DNA of 10,787 bases from Bifidobacteriaceae bacterium (GCA_031266115.1 JAISBQ010000002.1:1-10787); one strand, 5' to 3'; counted from the stretch's first letter, positions 1 to 7,795 are shown. Notes: generated by a model from the letters alone, not told the origin. Numbers and translations: made by a program.

Positions 1-82
1 CGCAGATGGTGAGGGTTGCGAGAGCGGTGCGGCGCACGATCGCGGCGGCACATACGGGGTGGACAGGCGAGAAATCCGTCAT
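1..82 (-). CDS. possible 5' end of a divergent gene, truncated by the left edge
   Basis: An ATG at 82-80 on the minus strand opens a frame that stays open to the window edge (27 codons). It starts MTDFSPVHPV and runs into a hydrophobic, Arg-preceded stretch (IVRRTALATLTIC) that could be the start of a signal peptide or membrane segment. A GTG inside the same frame, at VRRTALATL, is an alternative start that would give an even more signal-like N terminus. No clear Shine-Dalgarno precedes either start, and a frame this short could be open by chance in GC-rich DNA. Function unknown. The gene would be divergent from nnr. Confidence 0.25.
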   Translation of the reverse strand, partial: MTDFSPVHPVCAAAIVRRTALATLTIC

Positions 83-307
83 ATTGTCGCCAACGGCGGT
101 TGAAGGCGTTCTATTCCCCACTCCCCGTACAGCGTGGCGGGAAGCTACGCCATCCGACAGGCACCTCACGCTAGAAAGCGGGCCGCCAACGCCCGGGGCT
201 GGGTAGGCTACTCGGTGGGGCTGCGCCTGCTGGTCCTTGTCGCAGAATGGCCTGTGGCCAGGTCCCAGGGATGTCGGGAACGTCGACGCACACCGGGAAG
301 GTGAAGC
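83..307. other. upstream region of nnr, no gene recognised
   Basis: This stretch should hold the promoter and leader of the nnr-alr pair. I see no strong -35/-10 pair. A small perfect inverted repeat (TGGCC, three-base loop, GGCCA) lies at 248-260, between any promoter and the start codon. It is too short to call a terminator or riboswitch. A plus-strand frame of 66 codons (6-206) crosses the region, but its composition and lack of a ribosome-binding site argue against it being a gene. Confidence 0.4.
295..301 (+). promoter_or_regulatory. ribosome-binding site of nnr
   Basis: GGGAAGG lies six bases before the ATG at 308. It supports that start over later in-frame Met codons. Confidence 0.7.
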
Positions 308-1906
308 ATGATCGCGAGCTATTCGGCCGCGCACGTGGTGGCCGCGGAACGTGACTTGATGGCCACCGTCACCTCAGACAGCTTGATGCAGGCCGCCGCC
401 ATGGGTGCGGCGACCGTGATTCTCCGCGAGTTGAAAGCGCGCCGCGGCCGGGCCGTTGGTGCGCGGGTGCTGATGCTGGTGGGCTCGGGGAACAACGGTG
501 GAGATGCCCTGCATGCCGGGGCGCGCCTCGCGCGTCGCGGTCTGGCAGTGACGGCCGTGACCGCGTCCACCCGGTGCCACGCGGAGGGCAGCCGCGTCTT
601 TCAGGATGCGGGCGGCTCCCTGCGGACCGTCGTGGACGGGGGTCCGGGGGTACCTATCGCCATCGAAGAGGTGGCGGACCAGGCTCGCCGCACCGACGCC
701 ATCGTCGATGCGCTGCTGGGGATCGGAGCGCGTGGGGCCTTGTCGGGTCATGCTGCGGGGCTCGTCACCACCTTGACCGTGGAGGCAGGCCTCAGCCCGA
801 AGGCGCGTGGGCGGCGAACTCAACGGCCCCTGGTGGTGGCGATCGACCTGCCCAGCGGCGTCGGCGTGAACGATGGCGCCGTGCACGGTCCTGTCCTGCC
901 GGCCGATGTGACTGTCACCTTTGGTGCGCACAAGCCCGCGGGGCTGCTGCCGCCGGCGGCGTCGCTGTTCGGACGTGTGGAGTTGATCGACATCGGCTTG
1001 ACCGAGTCCCTGCACCTGATCGCGGGCGAGCCGCTCGCCAAGTCGCTCCAAGGGGCCGATGCCGCCGAGCTGTGGCCGATGCCCCGTCACACGGACCACA
1101 AGTACAGCCGCGGCGTCCTCGGCGTGGTGGCCGGATCGGAGACCTACCCGGGCGCGGCCGTCCTCGCGACCAGTGCAGCTGTGGCCGGAGGCGTCGGCAT
1201 GGTGCGCTACCTCGGGCCGCCCACCGCGGTCGAGCGGGTACTGTCGCGTCGCCCCGAAGTGGTACCCGGAGGCGGACGGGTGGATGCGTGGGCGCTTGGC
1301 CCGGGCGTGGCACCCGGCGCCGAGGACCAACTCGACCGGATTCGCCGCGCGCTGGACTGGTCCCGCGCGGAACGTGTCCCCACCGTGATCGACGCGGGCG
1401 GCTTCGCTCTGCTGCCGGGAGAAAGGCTGGATCCGTGGATCATCCTGACTCCGCACGCCGGCGAACTCGCCACGTTGCTCACTGATCACGGCCTGACGGT
1501 GGAACGCTCCGCGGTCGAGGCCGACCCGGCGCACTATGCCAAGCTCGCCGCCGACACCCTGGGCGGGACGGTGCTCCTCAAGGGCCCTGCGACCGTGGTG
1601 GCCGGACAGACGCCGTCGCTGTACGTCCAATCCGACGGCCTGCCGTGGCTCGCCACCGCCGGAACCGGGGATGTGCTCACCGGACTGATCGGCGTTCTCT
1701 TGGCCGGCCACGGGCCCAGCGTGGCGATCTCCCCCGAACTGCCCGTGCAGCTCGCCGCGCTGGCCGCGATGGTGCACGGTCAGGCCGCATGCCAGGCCGC
1801 GGGGCTGGGTGACGCGGACCCACGGGTGAGGATCGGCAGCCCCATCGCGGCCCTCGATGTGGTGGCGGCGCTCCCGGCCACCATCGCTCGTCTTCTTGAG
1901 CGTTGA
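308..1906 (+). CDS. nnr: bifunctional NAD(P)HX epimerase / ADP-dependent (S)-NAD(P)HX dehydratase
   Basis: A cytosolic metabolite-repair enzyme of 532 residues. The N-terminal YjeF_N (NnrE) domain interconverts R and S forms of hydrated NAD(P)H; the C-terminal ribokinase-like (NnrD) domain dehydrates the S form to NAD(P)H using ADP in the known family. In the epimerase half I see the glycine-rich NNGGD motif (residues 62-66), IDLPSGV (179-185) and TFGAHKPAG (204-212). In the dehydratase half I see HKYSRG (264-269), ALGPG (329-333), TPHAGE (381-386), the KGP strand (425-427) and the catalytic GTGDVLTG loop (452-459). Length and domain order match the fused bacterial protein. Oddities: the usual second Asp of the DAD segment is Gly here (DAGG, 362-365), and the usual HGxAGD motif near the end reads HGQAAC (490-495). 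The other key motifs are intact, so I expect an active enzyme. It lies upstream of alr, a common actinobacterial pairing. Confidence 0.95.
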   Translation: MIASYSAAHVVAAERDLMATVTSDSLMQAAAMGAATVILRELKARRGRAVGARVLMLVGSGNNGGDALHAGARLARRGLAVTAVTASTRCHAEGSRVFQDAGGSLRTVVDGGPGVPIAIEEVADQARRTDAIVDALLGIGARGALSGHAAGLVTTLTVEAGLSPKARGRRTQRPLVVAIDLPSGVGVNDGAVHGPVLPADVTVTFGAHKPAGLLPPAASLFGRVELIDIGLTESLHLIAGEPLAKSLQGADAAELWPMPRHTDHKYSRGVLGVVAGSETYPGAAVLATSAAVAGGVGMVRYLGPPTAVERVLSRRPEVVPGGGRVDAWALGPGVAPGAEDQLDRIRRALDWSRAERVPTVIDAGGFALLPGERLDPWIILTPHAGELATLLTDHGLTVERSAVEADPAHYAKLAADTLGGTVLLKGPATVVAGQTPSLYVQSDGLPWLATAGTGDVLTGLIGVLLAGHGPSVAISPELPVQLAALAAMVHGQAACQAAGLGDADPRVRIGSPIAALDVVAALPATIARLLER

Positions 1907-1967
1907 CGTGCCCACACGCCGGAGCGAGCACGGTGACGCAGAGCCGTTTGCTGGCACCATAGGCCGG

Positions 1968-3113
1968 GTGAATCCCGTCCACGCCTTCCCCGCGTTTCCC
2001 ATCCAGGCCGTTGTCGATCTTGAGGCAATCCGGGCGAATACGGCGAGCCTGATTCGCCGCGCTGGCGGCGCCCAGTTCATGGCTATGGTCAAGGCCCGCG
2101 GCTATGCCCACGGCGCCATCCCGTGTGCGCGCGCCGCCATCGAGGCCGGAGCTACATGGGTGGGCACCGCCCAACTGGTCGACGCGCTGGAGGTGAGGGC
2201 CGGCATCGGCGACGCGCGGATACTGACGTGGCTGTATGCGCCGGGCGCCCCCTTCGCGCGGGCAATCGAGCAGGAGATCGACCTGGGAGTGTCGGCACTG
2301 TGGGCGTTGGAGGACATCGCGGCAGCGGCGCGGGAGTGCGGCCGGCCGGCTCGGATACACCTGAAGATCGACACGGGAATGGGACGTGCCGGCATCCCGC
2401 CCGTCCAGTGGGAGGAGATGGTGGATGCCGCGCTCGCCATGGACGAGGCGATCGACGTAGTGGGCTGCTGGTCGCATTTCGCCTGTGCTGACGATCCAGA
2501 TAATCCCTCGGTCCAGGCACAGAAGGATGTGTTCGCGTGGGCGGTCGCGGCTGGCGAGGCCCGCGGCGCTCGCTTCGAGGTGCGCCACATCGCCAATTCG
2601 GCAGCCCTGCTCACCGATGCCGGGGCCAACTGGGACATGGTGCGCCCTGGCCTGGCGATGTACGGCCTGAGTCCCATTCCGGATATCGCAGGCCCAGCCG
2701 ATCTTGGCCTCCGGCCGGCCATGCGACTGGAATCGGTGTTGTCGCTCATCAAGGACGTGTCAGCGGGTCAAGGGGTGTCCTACGGTCTGACCTATCGGAC
2801 CGAGAGCGACACCACGTTGGGTGTGGTGCCCGCCGGGTACGCCGATGGCGTCCCCCGCCACGCCTCGAACGCCGCCCCCATCCAGGTGGGCAGCCGGCGC
2901 CTGCGGATCGCGGGACGGGTGTGCATGGACCAGTTCGTGGTCGATTTGGGGCCGGGGGCCGTCGACCGGGCCGGGGACCGTGTGATCCTGTTCGGTCCCG
3001 GGGACGATGGCGAACCGACCGCCGAGGATTGGGCGCGTGCGAGCGGGACCATTGCCTACGAAGTGCTGTCCCGGATCCCGCAGCACATTCCGCGGGTCTA
3101 CGTGGGCGATTAG
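1968..3113 (+). CDS. alr: alanine racemase (PLP-dependent)
   Basis: Interconverts L- and D-alanine in the cytosol, supplying D-Ala for peptidoglycan. The 381-residue product has the normal family length. It shows the PLP-lysine motif (K42, with Y46, in MVKARGYAHG), HLKIDTGMGRAGI (131-143, R140), SH at 169-170, RHIANSAALL (206-215), VRPGLAMYG (225-233), the opposing catalytic tyrosine in GVSYG (Y272) and RVCMDQ (317-322). I chose the GTG at 1968, preceded by only a weak AGG, because it gives a standard N terminus with the first strand (AVVDLEAIRAN) at residues 14-24. A GTG at 1908 and an ATG at 1857 are in frame but would add a non-homologous extension, and the ATG also overlaps nnr. The gap to nnr is 61 bases. 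The lysine motif is atypical (usual form KANAYGHG), but the catalytic residues remain. A tsaE-type gene, which often follows alr in this group, is absent: the next gene is convergent. Confidence 0.93.
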   Translation: MNPVHAFPAFPIQAVVDLEAIRANTASLIRRAGGAQFMAMVKARGYAHGAIPCARAAIEAGATWVGTAQLVDALEVRAGIGDARILTWLYAPGAPFARAIEQEIDLGVSALWALEDIAAAARECGRPARIHLKIDTGMGRAGIPPVQWEEMVDAALAMDEAIDVVGCWSHFACADDPDNPSVQAQKDVFAWAVAAGEARGARFEVRHIANSAALLTDAGANWDMVRPGLAMYGLSPIPDIAGPADLGLRPAMRLESVLSLIKDVSAGQGVSYGLTYRTESDTTLGVVPAGYADGVPRHASNAAPIQVGSRRLRIAGRVCMDQFVVDLGPGAVDRAGDRVILFGPGDDGEPTAEDWARASGTIAYEVLSRIPQHIPRVYVGD

Positions 3114-3126
3114 GCGCCGCGCCGCG
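3114..3126. other. convergent 13-base gap between alr and the permease gene
   Basis: Two genes on opposite strands end here tail to tail. The 13 bases are G/C only except for the flanking stop codons, with no T-tract and no proper stem. I therefore see no intrinsic terminator, and read-through antisense transcription or Rho-dependent ending is plausible. Confidence 0.6.
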
Positions 3127-4338
3127 TCAGACCGTGCGTAGTGCCTCCGTGGGGGATTGGCGGGCCGCCTTGAGCGACGGATACAGTCCGGCGATCGCGC
3201 CGATAGCGATGGCGAGGGCGGGTCCGGCGGCGAGAATCCAGCCGGGGACGGCGAAGATGACCTGGGCGACCGCCGTATAGCAGAACACGATGTACAGTCC
3301 GAGACCGACGCCGAGGATCCCTCCGCCCAGGCCAATCACGCAGGCCTCCAACACGAATTGGAGAGCGATCTGCCCCGTGCGGGCGCCCATGGCCCGTCTC
3401 AAGCCCACCTCACCGCGCCGCTCCATGACGGCCACCACCATCGTGTTGGCGATGCCGATTCCTCCCACCAGGAGCGCGACGCCACCCATCCCGAGGGAGA
3501 GGATGAGGAAGAACTCCGCGAACAACTCCTGGGCAAGGAAGGCATCGGACAGTTGGGACACCTGCACGCCACGAGGATCGGCGGGGTTAACGGTCTGGGG
3601 CATGACCGCGCGGACAGCGGCCGACTTGTGAGGTGCGCTGGCTACGTAGATGCCGGAGATCGGCAAATCGGGCTGGAGCTTGGCGGCGACCTTGGGCGCC
3701 AAGAAGACCGTGGAATCCAACTGTTGGGCGAGTTTCATCGGGTTGAGCACCCCGATCACCGCCCACCACTGGTTTCCAGCCCAGATGGCCGAGCCGGCCC
3801 GCGCCCGCAGGCGTCTGGCGGCGGCATCCGAGAGAACCGCCGTGGGCAACTCCTCCGAGGCCTTGTCGAACCATCGCCCATCCGCCATCGCGACGTTGAG
3901 CGTGTTCAGTAGGTCGCCCTCGGCGATCGCGGCGGTGATGCCACCGGTCTGAGAGGCCGGGACCTTATCGTTGCGAAAGACGTTGAAATCGCGCATGTCC
4001 CGCATGGTGACGATGTGGCGCACCGGACGGATCCTGGACACCATCTCGGGCGCGGTCTGGGGGATCGGGATCGGGGATTGATCCTGCTGATTGACGCCGG
4101 GGTAGACCGTGATGAGGTTGGCCCCCTGCGCGTCGAGATCGGCGAGCAGCTGGGCCTCCTGCGAGGCGGGGATCCCCCACATGGCGACGAGTGTGGCGAT
4201 GCCGATGGCGATGCCGAGCGCCGAGAGCAGAGCTCGGACCATGCGGGTGCGCGGCCCGAGGGTCGCTGTCATCACCGTGTCACCCACCGACAGGTGATGC
4301 TTGGTGCGCAGAACGGCGCGCGGCGACTTCTCGCTCAT
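3127..4338 (-). CDS. MacB/FtsX-family ABC transporter permease
   Basis: Integral membrane subunit of a type VII (MacB-like) ABC system, 403 residues. TM1 is about residues 34-54 (ALLSALGIAIGIATLVAMWG). It is followed by a large extracytoplasmic MacB_PCD-like domain (about 55-265). TM2 to TM4 lie at about 273-296, 327-352 and 365-387. The FtsX signature GIGIANTMVVAVMERRGE (293-310), followed by VGLRRAMGAR (311-320), and the C-terminal ending SPTEALRTV are typical of the family. The ATG overlaps the ATPase stop in an ATGA, implying translational coupling. The nucleotide-binding domain is a separate gene, as in Gram-positive YknYZ-like systems and unlike fused proteobacterial MacB. These systems usually convert ATP hydrolysis into mechanical motion across the membrane through an adaptor. 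The substrate cannot be told from sequence. Confidence 0.92.
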   Translation of the reverse strand: MSEKSPRAVLRTKHHLSVGDTVMTATLGPRTRMVRALLSALGIAIGIATLVAMWGIPASQEAQLLADLDAQGANLITVYPGVNQQDQSPIPIPQTAPEMVSRIRPVRHIVTMRDMRDFNVFRNDKVPASQTGGITAAIAEGDLLNTLNVAMADGRWFDKASEELPTAVLSDAAARRLRARAGSAIWAGNQWWAVIGVLNPMKLAQQLDSTVFLAPKVAAKLQPDLPISGIYVASAPHKSAAVRAVMPQTVNPADPRGVQVSQLSDAFLAQELFAEFFLILSLGMGGVALLVGGIGIANTMVVAVMERRGEVGLRRAMGARTGQIALQFVLEACVIGLGGGILGVGLGLYIVFCYTAVAQVIFAVPGWILAAGPALAIAIGAIAGLYPSLKAARQSPTEALRTV

Positions 4339-5066
4339 CGCACCGCCGCCTCGGCAAGTCGTTCGTCGCCCACCACGGCTCCATCGAGGAGCGACACCCG
4401 GCGCTCGAACAGTGCCGCCAGCTCGTGATCGTGGGTGATGACCACCACAGTCGTGCCACCGGCCGCCACATCGCGCAGATAGGTGACGATCCGCCGTCCC
4501 GAACTCCGGTCCAACGCCCCGGTTGGCTCGTCCGCGAACAAGATGGCGGGTTCGCCGGCGATGGCCCGCGCGATGGCCACGCGCTGCTGTTCCCCGCCGG
4601 ACAGCTCACTCGGCCGGTGCCCCGCGCGGGGGCTCAACCCCACACGGTCCAGCGCTCTTCGCGCGCGCTCGCGCCGCACTCGTTTGGAGATTCCCTGGTA
4701 GAGCATGCCGGTGGCGACGTTGTCGAGCGCGCTGAGCGTGGGCAGGAGGAAGAACTGTTGGAAGATGAATCCGATCTGGTCCGAGCGCAGCCGCGAGCGT
4801 TCCATCTCCTTCAGGCGCCGGGTCGCCACGCCGCCAATCCACACCTCGCCCGATGTTGGGGAATCCAGCGTGCCCATGATCGACAGCATCGTGGTCTTGC
4901 CAGATCCCGACGGACCCACCACGGCGACAAACTCCCCGGGACTGATGTCCAGGGTCACGTTCTTCAGGACATGCAGGGGTGGGTTGCCGGGATACACCTT
5001 GTTGACCTCACGCAACGACAGGTGCGCCACGGGGGCAAACTCCGCTGTCGACGGAGCAACGGTCAC
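4335..5066 (-). CDS. ABC transporter ATP-binding protein (MacB/LolD-like)
   Basis: Cytoplasmic ATPase of the transporter, 243 residues. It has Walker A GPSGSGKT (51-58), a Q-loop at FIFQQF (about Q103-Q104), the ABC signature LSGGEQQRVAIARA (155-168), Walker B ILFADEPT with catalytic E180 (175-182), D-loop ALDRSSG (184-190) and the switch His in ITHD (H212). All catalytic motifs are intact. The DEPTGALD block is typical of the MacB/LolD/FtsE branch. I chose the GTG at 5066: it overlaps the adaptor stop as GTGA and is preceded by AAGGTGG seven bases upstream. The open frame extends further to 5498, but that part is the shadow of the adaptor gene. It is the third gene of the operon and is coupled at both ends by 4-base overlaps. 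Confidence 0.94.
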   Translation of the reverse strand: MTVAPSTAEFAPVAHLSLREVNKVYPGNPPLHVLKNVTLDISPGEFVAVVGPSGSGKTTMLSIMGTLDSPTSGEVWIGGVATRRLKEMERSRLRSDQIGFIFQQFFLLPTLSALDNVATGMLYQGISKRVRRERARRALDRVGLSPRAGHRPSELSGGEQQRVAIARAIAGEPAILFADEPTGALDRSSGRRIVTYLRDVAAGGTTVVVITHDHELAALFERRVSLLDGAVVGDERLAEAAVR

Positions 5067-6841
5067 GGAATCACCACCTTCTGGCCCTCGCTCAGGTTCG
5101 GTGAGCGGACCTCGGCACGGGTGTCCGCGACCAGCCCCACCTCGACGCCCACCAGAGTGCCGTCCTCCAACTCGACGCAATAGCCGCCTTCGGCGAGTGC
5201 CATCAGCGCGGTGACAGGGACCACGAGCGTGTCTTCCGCCTTGTTCTCGATGAGCGAGACGGTGATGGTGGCAAGCCCGATGTCGGCCAATGCGGATTGA
5301 TCCTCGATGTCGATCCGGGCGCGGGCCGGGATCATCTCGAACGTCTCGGGGTTGGTGGAGGTGTTGGAGATATCCCCCACCACCGCGGTCAACTCGGCGC
5401 CGCTGGGGAGCGTCACTGTGACGGGAGTTCCCGCGGATACGCGGGACCGCTGCGCTTCGGTGAGATCCACCCGCCCGTACAGGACAGTTTCGGTCCACGA
5501 GATGATCGCTCCGTCAGCCGGCAGGCCGAGCTTGGCCTTCACCTGGTCCACGCGGATGGTCTGCGCGGGGACAATGAGGACGTCTCGCGGTCCCACCGTG
5601 TTGAGCCCCGCCTCGGCCAGGGTCTTGCGGGCGGTCGCGAGATCCTCGTGTGCGCTGGTCACGGCGAGTTCGGCGGAAGAGACGTCGGTGGGCTCCTTCA
5701 GCGCTTGGCGCTGGGCCCTGGCTAGTTTCAGTCCTTCCTTCGCCTCGCGTACCGCTGCGCCCATGTCTCCCCGTTCGGCGGCGTCGAACGCCCGTTGCGC
5801 CTGGTTGACCGCGGACTCGAGCTGGAGCTTTTCCGCGTCACTTGGCCCTCGCGAGGCTTGGTCAAGTGCCGCCTTGGTCACCGTGACGGCCGATCCGGCG
5901 GCAGCCAGGGCATCTTCCGCGGCGCGCTTCGCATCTGGGTCGTCCGCCGGGACGGCGGCGAGGTCGCCTTGGGCACGGGCGAGTTGGGCGAGTGCTTCGG
6001 TCCACGCCGTCTGTTCGGCCGAGGTGTCCTTGGGTGCCAGCATCTCCGTGCGCTGGGCCTTGGCCAGATCGAGCGCCTCACGGGCGTTGGTCAGCGCCTC
6101 GCCCGAATCTCCGGCTCTGGCCGCCGCCAGGGCACGCTCGGCGGCCTCGACCGAGTTGTTCGCGGCGAGAAGATCGACCTTCCCCGGGCCTTGCTTCTTC
6201 GCTGCGGTCAAGGCGAGTTGGGCGTCCGCGTAACTGCGTTCGGCGTTCTTGACGGCATCCGCCGCGGTCTGGTACTCCTCGCCGCCCGCGGCCAGCGCTG
6301 CAGGGGGTTCGTAACCCCCGCGGGAGTACAGCTCGGCGATCCCCACCGACAGGGCGTTATCGTACGTGGCGTTTCCTGGCGTCCCAGCATCGATACCCAG
6401 AGCCGCCAGCGCTGCGCGCAGCGCCGCGACATCCGGGCCCACCAGACCGGGTTTGATCTCTCGCCAGAGCGGCATGGGACCAGTCCCGACGAACACGGGG
6501 CGACCATCCACTTCCATCAGCACGGAGCCCGCTTCCACGATCGCCCCGGCCTCCGGGAGCTTGGTCACCACGCCTCCGGCACCGCCCAAGTCTCGCGGGT
6601 CGCCGTAGCCGAGGGTGCCGGTGAGCACCATGCCTGCCGCGAGCGACGTCCGTTCGATCGTCGCCGTGCGCACCTCTGCCTTGGCGTCAGTGTTCTGCGC
6701 GGCCAGACGCTTGCCGACGGCAACCGCGGCCACCGCCAGCACCGCCAGCAGTGCGACGACGATGACGATGACAACGGCGGCCCTCGGGATCCGTCGACGC
6801 CGTGGCTGCTGGGGCGGAATCGGTGCGGTGACGGGTTCCAT
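5063..6841 (-). CDS. membrane-fusion / MacA-like adaptor with peptidoglycan-binding-like domain
   Basis: Membrane-anchored extracytoplasmic adaptor of the ABC system, 592 residues. In order: a short basic cytoplasmic tail (PRRRRIPR, 13-20), one TM helix (about 21-43), a barrel/lipoyl-like strand region (about 55-120, including VVTKLPEAGAIVEAGSVLME), and a PG_binding_1-like segment (about 123-178, GPDVAALRAALAALGID). An Ala-rich alpha-helical coiled coil (about 186-415) follows, then C-terminal beta-barrel domains (about 420-592) with VPVTALMAL and a closing GQKVVIP. The coiled coil is an internal duplication with a period of about 114 residues. I chose the ATG at 6841 because GAAGGA sits six bases before it. 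An in-frame ATG at 6883 would add 14 residues but lacks a ribosome-binding site and lies six bases after the lipoprotein stop. The stop overlaps the ATPase GTG. The role as adaptor is family knowledge; substrate unknown. Confidence 0.88.
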   Translation of the reverse strand: MEPVTAPIPPQQPRRRRIPRAAVVIVIVVALLAVLAVAAVAVGKRLAAQNTDAKAEVRTATIERTSLAAGMVLTGTLGYGDPRDLGGAGGVVTKLPEAGAIVEAGSVLMEVDGRPVFVGTGPMPLWREIKPGLVGPDVAALRAALAALGIDAGTPGNATYDNALSVGIAELYSRGGYEPPAALAAGGEEYQTAADAVKNAERSYADAQLALTAAKKQGPGKVDLLAANNSVEAAERALAAARAGDSGEALTNAREALDLAKAQRTEMLAPKDTSAEQTAWTEALAQLARAQGDLAAVPADDPDAKRAAEDALAAAGSAVTVTKAALDQASRGPSDAEKLQLESAVNQAQRAFDAAERGDMGAAVREAKEGLKLARAQRQALKEPTDVSSAELAVTSAHEDLATARKTLAEAGLNTVGPRDVLIVPAQTIRVDQVKAKLGLPADGAIISWTETVLYGRVDLTEAQRSRVSAGTPVTVTLPSGAELTAVVGDISNTSTNPETFEMIPARARIDIEDQSALADIGLATITVSLIENKAEDTLVVPVTALMALAEGGYCVELEDGTLVGVEVGLVADTRAEVRSPNLSEGQKVVIP

Positions 6842-6847
6842 GATGGG

Positions 6848-6853
6848 TCCTTC
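6848..6853 (-). promoter_or_regulatory. ribosome-binding site that sets the adaptor start
   Basis: GAAGGA on the minus strand, six bases before the ATG at 6841-6839. The competing ATG at 6883 has no such element, so this site favours the shorter 592-residue product. Confidence 0.65.
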
Positions 6854-6889
6854 GGTCTGTCGGGCGGTGGGCGGCGCCGTCATTCGGGG

Positions 6890-7783
6890 CTATTCGGCTG
6901 GTGGGAAGTCTGCGGACGAGGATTCGGCGCGGGCCTCGGCATACAGGACCTCGCTGAGGTCGGCGTACCGCTGGAGGTCGGGAGACTCGGTGGCCGAATC
7001 GGCCGGCGGCGTCTGTCTGGCGGTGTCGTCACCCCGCGGGGGCTCGACAAGGATCGCGGGCGATGGGACATACTCGGTCTCCCAGTTGAAGCCTGGTTCC
7101 ATCTGTCGCCTGATCTGGTCCTCGTCAACGTTGGGGCACGCGGTGAGAAGCTCTCGGAGTTCGGCGACCGTGGTGCTCAGGGGGATGACGGCGTTGGGTG
7201 AGGTTTTCCACCCGTCCGCTACCGCCGTGACATCCTCCAGCTGCGGCATCCCGTTCTCGCGAGCGCACGCGATCCAGGTGTTGGTGACCTCAGCGATGGC
7301 CTGCTTGGTCTTGAGTTCGTCGACGGGATCGACGGCGCGGTAGGGGTCCGTGTAGCCCGAGGACTCGTAGCAGGACTGCCAGGTTGTCGAATGGTCGATC
7401 CCATCAATGACCAGCCCGTACGCATCTCCGTAGGTGTCCCAGAACGCCTGCTCGACCTCGGGGTCGAATTCGCCGGACTTGCCTGGCACGGAGAACCCTC
7501 CTTCCGGAGTGTTTCCCAGGATGTCGACCCCCTCGGATTTCCAATCGATCAGTGCGTTGCCGTCATCCTGCACCACCAAGGTGGCAGGCAGGCCGGCGTC
7601 GGTGAGGCACCCGTACAGAGCATCGGCGCCTTGGCGTTGGACTGAGGCGGGTGTCTCCTGAGTGCGTCCCGCGCGGAGCGTCGCCACATCGTCGTCACCG
7701 GACCCGGCGCAGCCACTCACACTGAGTGCCACCACCAAGGCGACGATGGCGGCCACGCACCTGCGGTGAGCGCTGTGGGGCAT
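6890..7783 (-). CDS. secreted lipoprotein, first gene of the ABC operon, function unknown
   Basis: A 297-residue lipoprotein. The N terminus is basic (HRR), then a hydrophobic core (AAIVALVVAL) and a lipobox SVSGC with the lipidated Cys at 25, so the mature protein should sit on the outer face of the membrane. The mature part has four more cysteines (59, 138, 173, 216), enough for two disulfides. Three of them begin a repeated motif Cys-x4-Gly (CLTDAGLP, CYESSGYT, CARENGMP), the middle and last preceded by a Trp. The C terminus is Pro/Ser/Glu-rich and probably disordered. I recognise no named domain. I chose the ATG at 7783: AAAGG lies seven bases upstream, and the start gives a textbook signal peptide. 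The frame is open further upstream, and another ATG at 7864 is in frame. The adaptor start is 48 bases downstream, so it is probably co-transcribed. By context it may be an accessory or substrate-capturing subunit of the transporter (inference). Confidence 0.87.
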   Translation of the reverse strand: MPHSAHRRCVAAIVALVVALSVSGCAGSGDDDVATLRAGRTQETPASVQRQGADALYGCLTDAGLPATLVVQDDGNALIDWKSEGVDILGNTPEGGFSVPGKSGEFDPEVEQAFWDTYGDAYGLVIDGIDHSTTWQSCYESSGYTDPYRAVDPVDELKTKQAIAEVTNTWIACARENGMPQLEDVTAVADGWKTSPNAVIPLSTTVAELRELLTACPNVDEDQIRRQMEPGFNWETEYVPSPAILVEPPRGDDTARQTPPADSATESPDLQRYADLSEVLYAEARAESSSADFPPAE

Positions 7784-7790
7784 TCCTCCG

Positions 7791-7795
7791 CCTTT
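7791..7795 (-). promoter_or_regulatory. ribosome-binding site of the lipoprotein gene
   Basis: AAAGG on the minus strand, seven bases before the ATG at 7783. A second purine run (GGAGGA) directly touches the ATG but is too close to act as the main site. The same AAAGG occurs in the distal repeat copy at 7868-7872, three bases before the in-frame ATG at 7864. Confidence 0.65.

Noticed and set aside
6..206. Plus-strand open frame of 66 codons before nnr
   Set aside because: There is no ribosome-binding site and no hydrophobic or domain pattern, and it ends about 100 bases before a well-supported gene.
374..2092. Long minus-strand open frame opposite nnr (about 572 codons)
   Set aside because: It lies antisense to a gene with clear enzyme motifs, has no recognisable domains, and GC-rich DNA commonly leaves such frames open.
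1677..2588. Minus-strand open frame opposite the nnr-alr junction
   Set aside because: It is antisense to two enzymes with intact motifs and its translation looks like a frame shadow.
5067..5498. N-terminal extension of the ATPase frame
   Set aside because: The extra residues come from another frame of the adaptor gene; the GTG at 5066 overlaps the adaptor stop and has its own ribosome-binding site.
5795..7201. Long plus-strand open frame opposite the adaptor and lipoprotein genes
   Set aside because: It spans the junction of two well-supported minus-strand genes, is Arg/Gly-rich without domains, and has no ribosome-binding site.
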